64,000 nucleotides of DNA from Vagococcus fessus (GTDB taxonomy: Bacteria > Bacillota > Bacilli > Lactobacillales > Vagococcaceae): the NCBI RefSeq assembly GCF_003987565.1, contig NZ_NGJY01000004.1, positions 62,001-126,000 on the forward strand, read 5' to 3'. This document shows positions 41,138 through 49,858 of this stretch, in pieces. A program made the position numbers and the translations under genes. Numbering within the stretch: position 1 is the first letter of the stretch; each line of letters begins with the position of its first letter. The notes beneath the pieces were generated by a model. That model saw only the letters and a list, made by a program, of their open reading frames with translations. It was not told the DNA's origin and did not search any database.

Positions 41138-41222
41138 GCGAGGTGACAAGCACCTCTTGAATTATTAAACTAACTAAATCTGATGAAATGATTTGGTTAG
41201 TTTAGAAACATCAGATGTTTCT
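41138..41222. other. Cluster of three inverted repeats between rpoY and the ABC exporter genes
   Basis: GAGGTG-acaag-CACCTC (about 41141-41157), a 14-base stem AAACTAACTAAATC / GATTTGGTTAGTTT with a nine-base loop (about 41168-41204), and AGAAACATC-A-GATGTTTCT (about 41204-41222). No T-run follows, so these are not plain terminators. They lie upstream of both divergent promoters. The remaining ~130 bases to the exporter promoter are AT-rich with nothing recognisable. Confidence 0.6.
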
Positions 41223-41352
41223 ATTGTCTAAGTCTTGTGATGTCTTAATTGAATTAACAAACTGTTCGTTATAATTAAGATAATTTTATCATATTTCTGT
41301 TCATAAGTATAGGAAGTTAAATTCTGTGATAGGATATAAACTCAGATGAGGT

Positions 41353-41382
41353 TTGTTATACGTTAAATAAATATGATATATT
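41353..41382 (+). promoter_or_regulatory. Promoter of the ABC exporter operon
   Basis: TTGTTA (41353-41358), 18 bases, TATATT (41377-41382). The start near 41389 supports the downstream ATG at 41484 as the true exporter start. Confidence 0.5.
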
Positions 41383-41483
41383 GATACTATAAGAAAAAAC
41401 AGATGTTTTTTCAAAAAGATAGTTCATTAAAGTGTTATAAAATCGTATCTAAAATAAGAACAGATAAAGGATGGGTTGAACGT

Positions 41484-43214
41484 ATGAAATTGATGTGGGA
41501 GTATGCGATACGGCAGAAAAAATTACTCGTATTAAATTTTTTCTGTGTATTTGGATTTATCATTATTGAATTAGGGTTACCAACACTTTTGGCTAAAATG
41601 ATAGATGTTGGTGTGAGAAATAAAGATTGGGACTATGTTAAAACGATGGGAATATGGATGATTGTGATTACGATTATCGGTGTGCTGATGAATATCATGT
41701 TGACGTTCATAGGAGCTAAGATGAACAATCGAATTATTGTGTCGATGCGTGATGACATGTTTGAATCAATGCAACATTTTTCACATCACGAATATGATCA
41801 ACTGGGGGTATCATCTTTGATAACTCGCACAACGAATGATGCGTACCAAGTGATGATGTTTTTAGGAATGCTTCTACGTTTAGGATTTATGACGCCAATG
41901 ATGTTTATGGCAAGTTTATATATGATTATGCGAGAGAGTGTGTCATTATCGATGTTTGTCTTTTTAGGGATTCCATTTTTATTAGCAGGTGTTATTTTGC
42001 TTGCTAAGTTGTCAGAACCTCTTTCTAAAAAACAACAGCACAATTTAGATAAACTAAATATGATTTTACGTGAGAATTTATCTGGTTTACGCGTTATAAG
42101 AGCCTTTGTTAATGAGAAGTTTGAAGAGGGACGCTTTAAAAAGGTAAATGAGAATTATGAAAAGAGTTCGACTAAGTTATTTAAATTAGTAGCAACAGCT
42201 CAACCTGCTTTTTACTTCTTATTTAATATCATTATGGTTCTTATTATCTGGTTTGGTGCCAAACAAATAGAGTTAGGTTCATTAGAATTAGGGAAACTTT
42301 TATCATTTATTGAGTACGTGTTCCATGCGTTATTTTCATTTATGTTATTTGCTTCTGTTTTCATGATGTATCCAAGAGCAGCCGTATCTGCTGGTCGTAT
42401 TCAAGAAGTATTAGACACAAAGAGTAGTATTCAAGAAAACCCAGAAGGTGTTACCACGACGAAAACTAATGGTGTGATTGAGTTTAAGAATGTAACCTTC
42501 GCTTATCCAGGAGCTGCAGAGAGTCCTGTTATTCGTAATGTGAGTTTTGAAGCACGACCTGGTGAGACTGTTGCTTTTATCGGTAGTACAGGGAGTGGAA
42601 AGTCGACGTTAATTCAATTAATTCCTAGATTCTATGATGTATCTGAAGGGGAAGTGTTGATTGATGGTGTTAATGTTAAAGATTATAAACTATCAGTATT
42701 ACGAGAAAAAATAGGGTATATTCCACAAAAAGCATTATTATTTACAGGAACAATTCGTGATAATTTACGTTTTGGTAAATCAGATGCAACGGAAGAAGAT
42801 TTCGCCTATGCGATTGATGTCGCCCAAGGGACTGAATTTATTAGCCAAAAGAAATTAGGATTAGATGAACCTTTATCAGAAGGGGGGAGCAATTTTTCAG
42901 GTGGACAAAAACAACGTCTGGCAATTGCGAGAGCAATCATTCGACGACCTGCTATTTATGTTTTCGATGATAGTTTTTCAGCTTTAGATTACAAGACCGA
43001 TGCGACACTTCGCAAACGTTTGAAGAAAGAAACAACAGAGTCAACCGTACTAATTGTCGCGCAGCGTGTTAGTACGATTATGCAAGCAGATAAGATTATT
43101 GTCTTAAATGAAGGTGACGTTGTAGGAATGGGGACTCATAGAGAGTTACTTAAAACGTGTGATATCTATTATGATATTGCCTCATCTCAGTTATCGAAGG
43201 AGGAATTAGCATGA
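41484..43214 (+). CDS. Heterodimeric ABC exporter subunit A (multidrug type)
   Basis: A 576-residue half-transporter with six N-terminal membrane segments and a C-terminal ATPase domain: Walker A G-S-T-G-S-G-K-S-T, Q-loop I-P-Q-K, signature F-S-G-G-Q-K-Q-R and H-loop replaced by A-Q-R-V-S-T. Walker B reads I-Y-V-F-D-D, with Asp where the catalytic Glu is expected. This marks the degenerate site typical of heterodimers such as EfrAB/EfrCD of E. faecalis or BmrCD. ATG 41484 was chosen over ATG 41403, which has no ribosome site and is almost at the predicted transcript start. The end overlaps the partner gene by four bases (ATGA). Confidence 0.9.
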   Translation: MKLMWEYAIRQKKLLVLNFFCVFGFIIIELGLPTLLAKMIDVGVRNKDWDYVKTMGIWMIVITIIGVLMNIMLTFIGAKMNNRIIVSMRDDMFESMQHFSHHEYDQLGVSSLITRTTNDAYQVMMFLGMLLRLGFMTPMMFMASLYMIMRESVSLSMFVFLGIPFLLAGVILLAKLSEPLSKKQQHNLDKLNMILRENLSGLRVIRAFVNEKFEEGRFKKVNENYEKSSTKLFKLVATAQPAFYFLFNIIMVLIIWFGAKQIELGSLELGKLLSFIEYVFHALFSFMLFASVFMMYPRAAVSAGRIQEVLDTKSSIQENPEGVTTTKTNGVIEFKNVTFAYPGAAESPVIRNVSFEARPGETVAFIGSTGSGKSTLIQLIPRFYDVSEGEVLIDGVNVKDYKLSVLREKIGYIPQKALLFTGTIRDNLRFGKSDATEEDFAYAIDVAQGTEFISQKKLGLDEPLSEGGSNFSGGQKQRLAIARAIIRRPAIYVFDDSFSALDYKTDATLRKRLKKETTESTVLIVAQRVSTIMQADKIIVLNEGDVVGMGTHRELLKTCDIYYDIASSQLSKEELA

Positions 43215-44983
43215 GAGAGTCGTTAAAATCATTGAAACGTTTATGGAGCTACTTAAAACCGTATCGTTTAATGTTTAGTTTTGCAGTGTTATTAACATTG
43301 ACTGCCGTGGCTCTTAATGCCATTTATCCAGTCGTAACGGGCTTACCGACAACTGAAATTGCTGCTAATTTAAGTGCAGGAACAGCCTTAAATTTTCCGT
43401 ATATAGTCAAAACATTAATTGCCATAATGGCCATTTCTATTTTATATAGTTTATCTCAATACTTTGCAACATACTTAATGACTCAAGTGGTTCAACGGGG
43501 TATGAGAGATTTAAGAAAAGATATTTCTGAGAAAATTAATCGTTTACCGGTATCGTATTTTGATACTCATCAACAAGGTGAAGTATTATCACGCGTTACT
43601 AATGATGTAGATGCGGTAAGTAATGCGATGCAACAAAGTTTTATCGCCATTATTACAGCGATTTTAGGGATTACAATGGCGGTTGTTATGATGTTTGTGA
43701 TTAATGTGAAGTTGGCATTAGTTGCCATACTAATGATTCCGTTATCAATGGTGATTTCTAAAATTGTAGTGTCAAAATCACAAAATTATTTCCAAGGGCA
43801 ACAAAATGCTTTAGGGGATTTAAATGGGTATGTGACAGAGCATTTGACAGGCTTCAATGTGATTAAACTCTACGGTAGAGAAGACGAGACTTTAGATGGG
43901 TTTAAAAAAGTGAGCCATACGTTATCGGATTATGGTTTTAAATCATCATTTATTTCAGGTTTAATGATGCCCTTAGTTCAAATGACTGCCTATTTAGTTT
44001 ATATTGTACTTGCGATTAGTGGGTGTTTCTTAGTTATCGCAGGGAGCTTAACTTTAGGAAATTTACAAGCGTTAATTCAATATGTGTGGCAAATCAATCA
44101 ACCTATGGGACAAATCACCCAATTAGCAACAGTTCTTCAAAGTGCGTCAGCTTCAACAGTAAGGATTTTTGAAATACTTGATGAAGTCGAAGCGATAGAA
44201 AATGAAGTAGATGTAACGTTACCTGAAACGATCGATGGAAAAGTATCCTTCAAGAATGTAGCGTTCAGCTATGATCCATCACGCCCGTTGATTAAGGATT
44301 TAAGTTTTGAAGTAAAACCTGGGCAGACAGTTGCGATTGTTGGGCCAACAGGTGCAGGTAAGACAACTTTGATAAATCTGTTAATGCGTTTCTATGACGT
44401 AGATTCAGGTGCAATCGAAATAGATGGTATTAACACAAAAAATATGAATCGTAGTGATGTAAGATCTTTATTTGGAATGGTACTTCAAGATGCGTGGCTT
44501 TATCATGATTCGATAAGTGAAAATATTCGTTTCGGTAAATTAGATGCTACTGATTATGAAGTGGTGGATGCGGCGAAGACGGCTAATGTTCATCACTTTA
44601 TTAAAACGATGCCGGAAGGGTATGACATGGTTATTGATGAAGAAGCATCAAATGTTTCCCTTGGTCAGAAGCAATTACTTACGATTGCTCGTGCAGTAAT
44701 CTCAGATCCTAAGATTTTAATTTTAGATGAAGCGACCAGTTCTGTAGATACTCGTTTAGAGGCTCTAATTCAAAAAGCTATGGCTAAAGTAATGGAAGGT
44801 CGTACAAGTTTTGTTATTGCTCATCGTCTCTCTACAATTCGTGAGGCTGATTTAATATTAGTTATGAATCAGGGAGAGATTATTGAACAAGGGACACATG
44901 ATAGCTTACTTGCTCAAGGTGGTTTTTATGAGCAACTATATAATAGCCAATTTGATGAAGAAGGCGATTATGAATTAGCTTAA
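43211..44983 (+). CDS. Heterodimeric ABC exporter subunit B (multidrug type)
   Basis: A 590-residue half-transporter, six membrane segments plus ATPase domain. Walker A G-P-T-G-A-G-K-T-T, intact Walker B L-I-L-D-E-A with catalytic Glu, and H-loop I-A-H-R-L-S-T are normal. The signature is altered to V-S-L-G-Q. Subunit A's Asp and this subunit's altered signature would face each other in one nucleotide site, so that site is doubly degenerate while the other is intact. Start overlaps subunit A by ATGA. Drug or lipid substrates cannot be told from sequence. Confidence 0.9.
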   Translation: MRESLKSLKRLWSYLKPYRLMFSFAVLLTLTAVALNAIYPVVTGLPTTEIAANLSAGTALNFPYIVKTLIAIMAISILYSLSQYFATYLMTQVVQRGMRDLRKDISEKINRLPVSYFDTHQQGEVLSRVTNDVDAVSNAMQQSFIAIITAILGITMAVVMMFVINVKLALVAILMIPLSMVISKIVVSKSQNYFQGQQNALGDLNGYVTEHLTGFNVIKLYGREDETLDGFKKVSHTLSDYGFKSSFISGLMMPLVQMTAYLVYIVLAISGCFLVIAGSLTLGNLQALIQYVWQINQPMGQITQLATVLQSASASTVRIFEILDEVEAIENEVDVTLPETIDGKVSFKNVAFSYDPSRPLIKDLSFEVKPGQTVAIVGPTGAGKTTLINLLMRFYDVDSGAIEIDGINTKNMNRSDVRSLFGMVLQDAWLYHDSISENIRFGKLDATDYEVVDAAKTANVHHFIKTMPEGYDMVIDEEASNVSLGQKQLLTIARAVISDPKILILDEATSSVDTRLEALIQKAMAKVMEGRTSFVIAHRLSTIREADLILVMNQGEIIEQGTHDSLLAQGGFYEQLYNSQFDEEGDYELA

Positions 44984-44993
44984 TTCAGTCTAC

Positions 44994-45026
44994 AAAGAGC
45001 GAAAACTCACTGTTTTCGCTCTTTTA
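44994..45026 (+). terminator. Terminator after the ABC exporter
   Basis: Stem AAGAGCGAAAAC / GTTTTCGCTCTT with a TCACT loop and short T tail. Confidence 0.88.
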
Positions 45027-45078
45027 TGTTTTATTAAAAAAAGATTAAAGAAATTGCGGTTATTTTTTAATAAAATAT

Positions 45079-45107
45079 TTGCAAAAACAGAAGAGTTCTA
45101 GTATCTT
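45079..45107 (+). promoter_or_regulatory. Possible promoter of the YitT-family gene
   Basis: TTGCAA (45079-45084), 17 bases, TATCTT (45102-45107). Confidence 0.4.
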
Positions 45108-45166
45108 GAAGAGAGGGGCGAACTAGGCGCTTATTTTTTTGAATTTTTTTATAGGAGGGAAGTCAA

Positions 45167-46048
45167 ATGTCGAAAAAGAACAAAACGTTTATTATCAATA
45201 TTTGTAAGATTACATTAGGGGCTTTAATTTTTGCGTTAGCAGTTAACGTGTTTGCTTTACCGAATAACTTGGGTGAAGGAGGCGTAACTGGGTTAACGAT
45301 GATTTTATACTATACGAATGGTATTTCACCGGCACTTACCAATGTTCTGTTCAATGCAGTCTTGATGGCGATTGGATATAAATTCTTAGATAAAAAAACG
45401 ATATGGTACACGGGTTATGCTATTATCATGCTATCTGTTTTCCTTAAATTAACAGACCATATTCATTTTGTATCAGATGAGGTCATGATTGTGGCAGTAG
45501 CAGCAGGTGTTTTAATGGGTATTGGTATGGGAATGATTATGCGTGGGAATGGTACAACAGCAGGTAGTGCCATTTTAGCAAAACTAATGAATAAATATTT
45601 AGGTTGGAATACAAGTTACGCGTTATTATTCTTTGATTTAATTGTGGTTATTCCATCAGTGTTTGTTATTGGATTTCCAAGTTTAATGTTTACGTTAGTA
45701 TCATTAACTGTTTCTACTAAAGTGTTAGACTTTATTTTAGAAGGGTTTAATCCGAAGAAAACCGTCACTATTATTTCAGAGAAACATGAAGAGATTGCTC
45801 ATGAAATCAGTACTAAATTAGAGCGTGGTATTACTGTTTTAAATGGAACAGGGTATTATAAAAAGAATGAAAAAAAATTATTATATATTGTAATTAGTCG
45901 TCAACAATTACTGCCTATTCAAAAAATTATTAATGAGATTGATCCACTAGCTTTTGTCATTATTAATGATGCGCAAAGTGTTATCGGTGAAGGGTTTACT
46001 CGTGATTTCTTTGAAGAAGAAGAAAATCAAAATCCAAATGAAATGTAA
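45167..46048 (+). CDS. YitT family membrane protein (DUF161/DUF2179)
   Basis: A 293-residue protein with five to six membrane segments in the first ~205 residues. The family motifs F-A-L-P-N-N-L-G-E-G-G-V-T-G-L and G-M-G-M-I-M-R-G-N-G-T-T-A-G are present. The C-terminal cytosolic DUF2179 domain (about 215-285) contains L-N-G-T-G-Y-Y. Function is unknown; a transporter or sensor role is often guessed. AGGAGGG lies 7 bases before the ATG. It converges with gatD on a shared terminator. Confidence 0.9.
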   Translation: MSKKNKTFIINICKITLGALIFALAVNVFALPNNLGEGGVTGLTMILYYTNGISPALTNVLFNAVLMAIGYKFLDKKTIWYTGYAIIMLSVFLKLTDHIHFVSDEVMIVAVAAGVLMGIGMGMIMRGNGTTAGSAILAKLMNKYLGWNTSYALLFFDLIVVIPSVFVIGFPSLMFTLVSLTVSTKVLDFILEGFNPKKTVTIISEKHEEIAHEISTKLERGITVLNGTGYYKKNEKKLLYIVISRQQLLPIQKIINEIDPLAFVIINDAQSVIGEGFTRDFFEEEENQNPNEM

Positions 46049-46079
46049 AAAAAAGAAGCCGTTAGGCTTCTTTTTTTTA
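46047..46079. terminator. Bidirectional terminator between the YitT-family gene and gatD
   Basis: AAAAGAAGCC-GTTA-GGCTTCTTTT with A- and T-runs on both sides. Confidence 0.9.
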
Positions 46080-46742
46080 GGCATTATTATATTTTTTATC
46101 TAAGATGAGGTCAACTAAACGATGAGCTAGATGCTCGTTACGTGCTAGAACTGGACCGTGAAGATAACTACAAAATGTATTTTTATAAATAGCCCCTTCG
46201 CCTTTATCTTTCCCGTTATTTCCATCGCCTTCAATAACTGTCCCTAGAGGTTTTTCACCTTCGCCTAAGTAAGTCACACCGTTATGATTTTCAAATCCAA
46301 CATAAGTTTCATTGAATTCATCGTTATGAATTTTAACTTCACCGATAAAACGATTATTATCTTGGCTTAGAGTGTAATGGTCAAGAGCGCTAATCCCTTG
46401 AATTTTAGTGCCGTTAGCACCGATGTAGTAGTGACCAAGCATTTGGTAACCACCACAGATAGCAAGTAGCACTCCGTTATCTTCGATATAAGAAGTAATG
46501 CCTTCTTTTTTAGTTTGGATATCTTTAGATACGATAGTTTGCTCGTAATCTTGTCCACCACCGAAAAAGACAAAGTCATATTTTTCAGGGTCAAACTCTT
46601 CATAAATACTAATAATCTCAGAAGTGAAAGAGACGCCTTTTTGTTTAGCGACATATTCCATCATTAACATATTTCCGTTATCACCATAAGTATTTAAAAG
46701 GTTACCGTATAAGTGACACGCGCGAATTGTTTTTTCTGACAT
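46077..46742 (-). CDS. gatD: Lipid II isoglutaminyl synthase, glutaminase subunit GatD
   Basis: A 221-residue class I glutamine amidotransferase-like protein. The nucleophile Cys is in L-A-I-C-G-G-Y-Q (about residue 95) and the partner His in Y-L-H-G-P-V (about 194). With MurT it amidates the alpha-carboxyl of D-Glu in lipid II, needed for efficient cross-linking in Gram-positive cocci. The ATG is one base after the murT stop, so the two are coupled. Confidence 0.94.
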   Translation of the reverse strand: MSEKTIRACHLYGNLLNTYGDNGNMLMMEYVAKQKGVSFTSEIISIYEEFDPEKYDFVFFGGGQDYEQTIVSKDIQTKKEGITSYIEDNGVLLAICGGYQMLGHYYIGANGTKIQGISALDHYTLSQDNNRFIGEVKIHNDEFNETYVGFENHNGVTYLGEGEKPLGTVIEGDGNNGKDKGEGAIYKNTFCSYLHGPVLARNEHLAHRLVDLILDKKYNNA

Positions 46743-46743
46743 C

Positions 46744-48087
46744 TTACATTCCTCCTTTTAGGTAACCTTGATTTGTTAATTCTTTACGTAATTCTAGGAC
46801 AGCAGTATACGTTGCTAGAATAAATACTTTTTCTGTCGGAGCAGATTTGATTTCATCAATTACTTTAGTTAAATCTGTTGATTCAGTGATGATAGAGTCA
46901 TCGATACCCGCAACTTTCATACGTAGAGTCATGTCTTTACGACGTTCCCCACCAGTGATGACTTTTTGAAGGCCCATCTCTGAGAATTTTTCGTAGTTGC
47001 CATCCCAAATCCAGCTGATATCAAGACCGTCAGCGTAGTTAGAGTTTAGTAAGCTAACAAGTGAGAATGGACGTGGTGCTAAGTCAATCATATCGATAAC
47101 TTGGTTGATCCCAACAGGGTTTTTAACTAAAATTAACGTACATTCTTTATCGCCAACGTTAATAATTTCTTGACGCCCAAAGACACGTTCGTCATAAGAA
47201 AGACCGGCACGGATTTTTTCTGGAGATAAACCATAGTGACGGGCAACAGCAGTCGCTGAAAGTGCGTTATAGACATTGTATAAACCACCGACTTCGATAC
47301 TGTATTCTTCGCCGTCGACAACAAATTCAGCTGATGTGTTTGTCATATTTTTTAATTCAGTTAATTGGTAGTCTAATTCTGGACGTTTGAAGTCACAGTG
47401 TGGACAGTAATATTTTCCTAAACTGCTATACGTAATCATTTTATAGTGTAAAATGTGTTGGCAATTTGGACAAAGGACACCATCTGTATTATGATGTGCC
47501 ATTTGTTCTCTATCTTCTTCATGATTGAACCCGTAGTATTCACGAGGATTTTTAGTTTCTACTGAATTGAAAATAGGTAAGTCACCATTAGCTAAAATAG
47601 TAGCATCTGGTGCATTATTAGCACCATCTACAATTAGTTGATAGGTCGTATAGATTTCGCCGTAGCGGTCCATTTGATCACGGAAAATATTAGTAAAAAG
47701 GAAAAGCTCAGGTTTGATGTACTGTGTTACTTTGCTCAAACTTGCCTCGTCAATTTCTAAGACTGCAAATTTCTTTTGACCTTTTACTTTTTTAGCCCCT
47801 AAGAATGTTGAAACAATCCCTTGTGCCATATTAGCACCTGTTGGGTTAGTTAAGACTTCATCATACTCTTGACGTAAGACGTTAACAGTTAAAGCTGTTG
47901 TTAGGGTCTTACCGTTTGTTCCAGTGACCACGATAACCTCGTAGTCTTTAGCAAGTGTATCTAAAACTTTAGGGTCTAGTTTTAATGCTAATTTTCCAGG
48001 ATAGCTGCTGCCACCTTTTGTAAATGTTTTTAAAAACCATTGGCTAGATTTACCAACAAATATGGCAAATTGACTTCTAATAGTCAT
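46744..48087 (-). CDS. murT: Lipid II isoglutaminyl synthase, Mur-ligase-like subunit MurT
   Basis: A 447-residue Mur-ligase homologue. The ATP loop V-T-G-T-N-G-K-T-L-T-T is near residues 55-65. A zinc ribbon insert with C-P-N-C and C-P-H-C (about 203-226) and the C-terminal DUF1727 domain are diagnostic of MurT rather than MurC-F. It activates lipid II D-Glu with ATP and uses ammonia from GatD. CAGGAGGAA lies before the ATG on the minus strand. It leads a two-gene operon. Confidence 0.95.
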   Translation of the reverse strand: MTIRSQFAIFVGKSSQWFLKTFTKGGSSYPGKLALKLDPKVLDTLAKDYEVIVVTGTNGKTLTTALTVNVLRQEYDEVLTNPTGANMAQGIVSTFLGAKKVKGQKKFAVLEIDEASLSKVTQYIKPELFLFTNIFRDQMDRYGEIYTTYQLIVDGANNAPDATILANGDLPIFNSVETKNPREYYGFNHEEDREQMAHHNTDGVLCPNCQHILHYKMITYSSLGKYYCPHCDFKRPELDYQLTELKNMTNTSAEFVVDGEEYSIEVGGLYNVYNALSATAVARHYGLSPEKIRAGLSYDERVFGRQEIINVGDKECTLILVKNPVGINQVIDMIDLAPRPFSLVSLLNSNYADGLDISWIWDGNYEKFSEMGLQKVITGGERRKDMTLRMKVAGIDDSIITESTDLTKVIDEIKSAPTEKVFILATYTAVLELRKELTNQGYLKGGM

Positions 48088-48196
48088 AATATTAATTCCT
48101 CCTGTAATCAGTCATCTTACAATGTCTGATACTAAATTTAATCCAACTTATCATACCACAATTTATCTTTTTTTTTAATTCTTTTTGCGTTACTTA

Positions 48197-48232
48197 ATAA
48201 AAACCTATCCTCTTTAAAGAGAATAGGTTTGA
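48197..48232 (-). terminator. Terminator of the ktrB-like gene
   Basis: On the minus strand AACCTAT-T-CTCTT / AAGAG-G-ATAGGTT followed by TTTATT. Confidence 0.85.
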
Positions 48233-48234
48233 TG

Positions 48235-49635
48235 TTATCCAATAATAATCTTTTCAGTCGGGTAAACGTAGCCTTTATCTTGCATTTCTTTTGGAACAAA
48301 TAGCATCAAGGTATAAAGCATCCCGATACGTCCAATAAACATAAGACCAGCAATAATTAGCTTCCCAACAGTAGTTAAATCATCTGTAATCCCCATGGAA
48401 AGGCCAGTTGTTCCAAAAGCAGAGGTTACTTCAACAATAATTGAAATAAGAGAATGATTTTCCGTGGCTGAGAGTACCAATACAGAAATGAAACACATCA
48501 AAAGCGAGAGGTTGAAAACGACCACTGATTTTTTGATGTCTTCTTCTGAGATACGACGGCCAAAAATACTAATTTTTTCCTCACTCTTAATAAATGAGAA
48601 CATGTAAAGAACTAAAATCGCTACAGTAGTTGTCCGAATACCACCACCAACAGAACTAGGGCTACAGCCGATAAACATAAGGGTAGCAAACAGTAAAAGT
48701 GTTGGGGTTTGGAACGCGTTTAAGTCATGAATTTGAAGCCCCGCATTACGAGTGGTCATCGAGTAAAACATAGAGTTGATTAATTGCTGAGTGGGTCCCA
48801 TATCAGCAAATAAGTGTTTTCGTTCAAGTAAGTAAATAAACAAGCTCCCGAAAATAAATAGAATTAAAAAGGAACCTATCGCTAATTTACTAAATAGAGA
48901 AAAACGGAAAGGATAGCCATGTTTTTTCTTTTTAAAGAAAAGCCACTCTTTAATTTCCATAATAACAGGAAAACCAATTCCACCAATAATGATTAATATA
49001 ATGATGCTAATTAAGAAGAAATAATCATCTGCATAAGGTGTGATAGACGCACCTGTGACATCGAAACCTGAGTTTGTGACGGCGGAGATAGACTGATAAA
49101 AGCCGTAGAAGATTGCTTCTTTTAACTCGGTATGATGGTTAGAAGTATAAAAATGAATAGAAAAAATAATACCAAAAATAAATTGAAGCCATAATAAAAT
49201 ACCAAGTGTTGTCCGAATAAGACGAACGATACCACTTAATTTAGGCTGATTCATGTCAGCCATAATAAGTTGTCTTTGTTTTAAAGAAATCTTACGCCTC
49301 GACACTATTAAAAAGAAGGTCGAGACCATCATAATTCCTAGACCACCAACTTGGAAAAGTAGCTCTAGTAAAAGGACACCTCTGTGGTTAAAGACTTCAT
49401 TAATATTGAAGGTACTTAAACCAGTTACACTAACTGTACTAACGGCCATAAAAATATCGTCAAGTAGTGTGGTGCTCACCCCAGGATTTCTAAAAAAAGG
49501 AAGTGAGAGTAAGACGAAAGAAACTAGGGTCAATATAAGATAGTAGATAACTATCATTTGAATACTTGAAACATGAGCGGAAATAAATCGAGCAAAATCT
49601 CGTTTATACCCATAAAAAAAACGCCGTTTGGCCAT
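48235..49635 (-). CDS. ktrB: TrkH/KtrB-family potassium uptake protein
   Basis: A 466-residue K+ translocating subunit with four M1-P-M2 repeats. Selectivity-filter-like loops are visible: V-S-V-T-G-L-S-T, T-N-S-G-F-D-V-T-G, T-R-N-A-G-L-Q and F-G-T-T-G-L-S-M-G. The glycine of each filter is kept. ATG 49635 was chosen since AAAGGAG lies 11 bases before it; the frame continues upstream to ATG 49668. No ktrA/RCK gene is adjacent, so the regulatory subunit must be elsewhere. It is similar in type to NtpJ of E. hirae. Confidence 0.9.
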   Translation of the reverse strand: MAKRRFFYGYKRDFARFISAHVSSIQMIVIYYLILTLVSFVLLSLPFFRNPGVSTTLLDDIFMAVSTVSVTGLSTFNINEVFNHRGVLLLELLFQVGGLGIMMVSTFFLIVSRRKISLKQRQLIMADMNQPKLSGIVRLIRTTLGILLWLQFIFGIIFSIHFYTSNHHTELKEAIFYGFYQSISAVTNSGFDVTGASITPYADDYFFLISIIILIIIGGIGFPVIMEIKEWLFFKKKKHGYPFRFSLFSKLAIGSFLILFIFGSLFIYLLERKHLFADMGPTQQLINSMFYSMTTRNAGLQIHDLNAFQTPTLLLFATLMFIGCSPSSVGGGIRTTTVAILVLYMFSFIKSEEKISIFGRRISEEDIKKSVVVFNLSLLMCFISVLVLSATENHSLISIIVEVTSAFGTTGLSMGITDDLTTVGKLIIAGLMFIGRIGMLYTLMLFVPKEMQDKGYVYPTEKIIIG

Positions 49636-49673
49636 AACACCCGAGGCTCCTTTCATCGATAAGTTCATTGCTT

Positions 49674-49701
49674 AGTATAGCATGGTTTTAAATAAGTTCA
49701 A
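49674..49701 (-). promoter_or_regulatory. Promoter of the ktrB-like gene
   Basis: On the minus strand TTGAAC (49696-49701), 16 bases, TG-C-TATACT (extended -10, 49674-49679). Confidence 0.6.
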
Positions 49702-49756
49702 TTTGAATTTAAAAATGATGATAGTTCCCTAAGATTAGAAAAAATGATACTCTAAG

Positions 49757-49819
49757 GATAGCCGATTATGTTGAGGTCTCTCAGTCTTTAGTCTGAGGTG
49801 TTTTCACCGACCTATCGTG
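49757..49819 (+). promoter_or_regulatory. Possible three-way-junction element upstream of the 570-residue gene
   Basis: GATA (49758 on) and GGTC pair with a continuous GACCTATC at the 3' side. They enclose two hairpins: TCTCAG / CTGAGG and GGTG-TTTT-CACC. A candidate TAAAAT follows at 49820-49825; if that is the -10, the element is upstream DNA rather than leader RNA. Folding by eye only. Confidence 0.35.
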
Positions 49820-49858
49820 TAAAATAAGAGGTATAAACGTTTCATAAGGAGGAGTTAG

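Noticed and set aside
41403-41483. Upstream ATG extending the first ABC exporter subunit by 27 residues
   Set aside because: No ribosome site, only about 14 bases from the likely transcript start, and the added residues do not resemble exporter N-termini.
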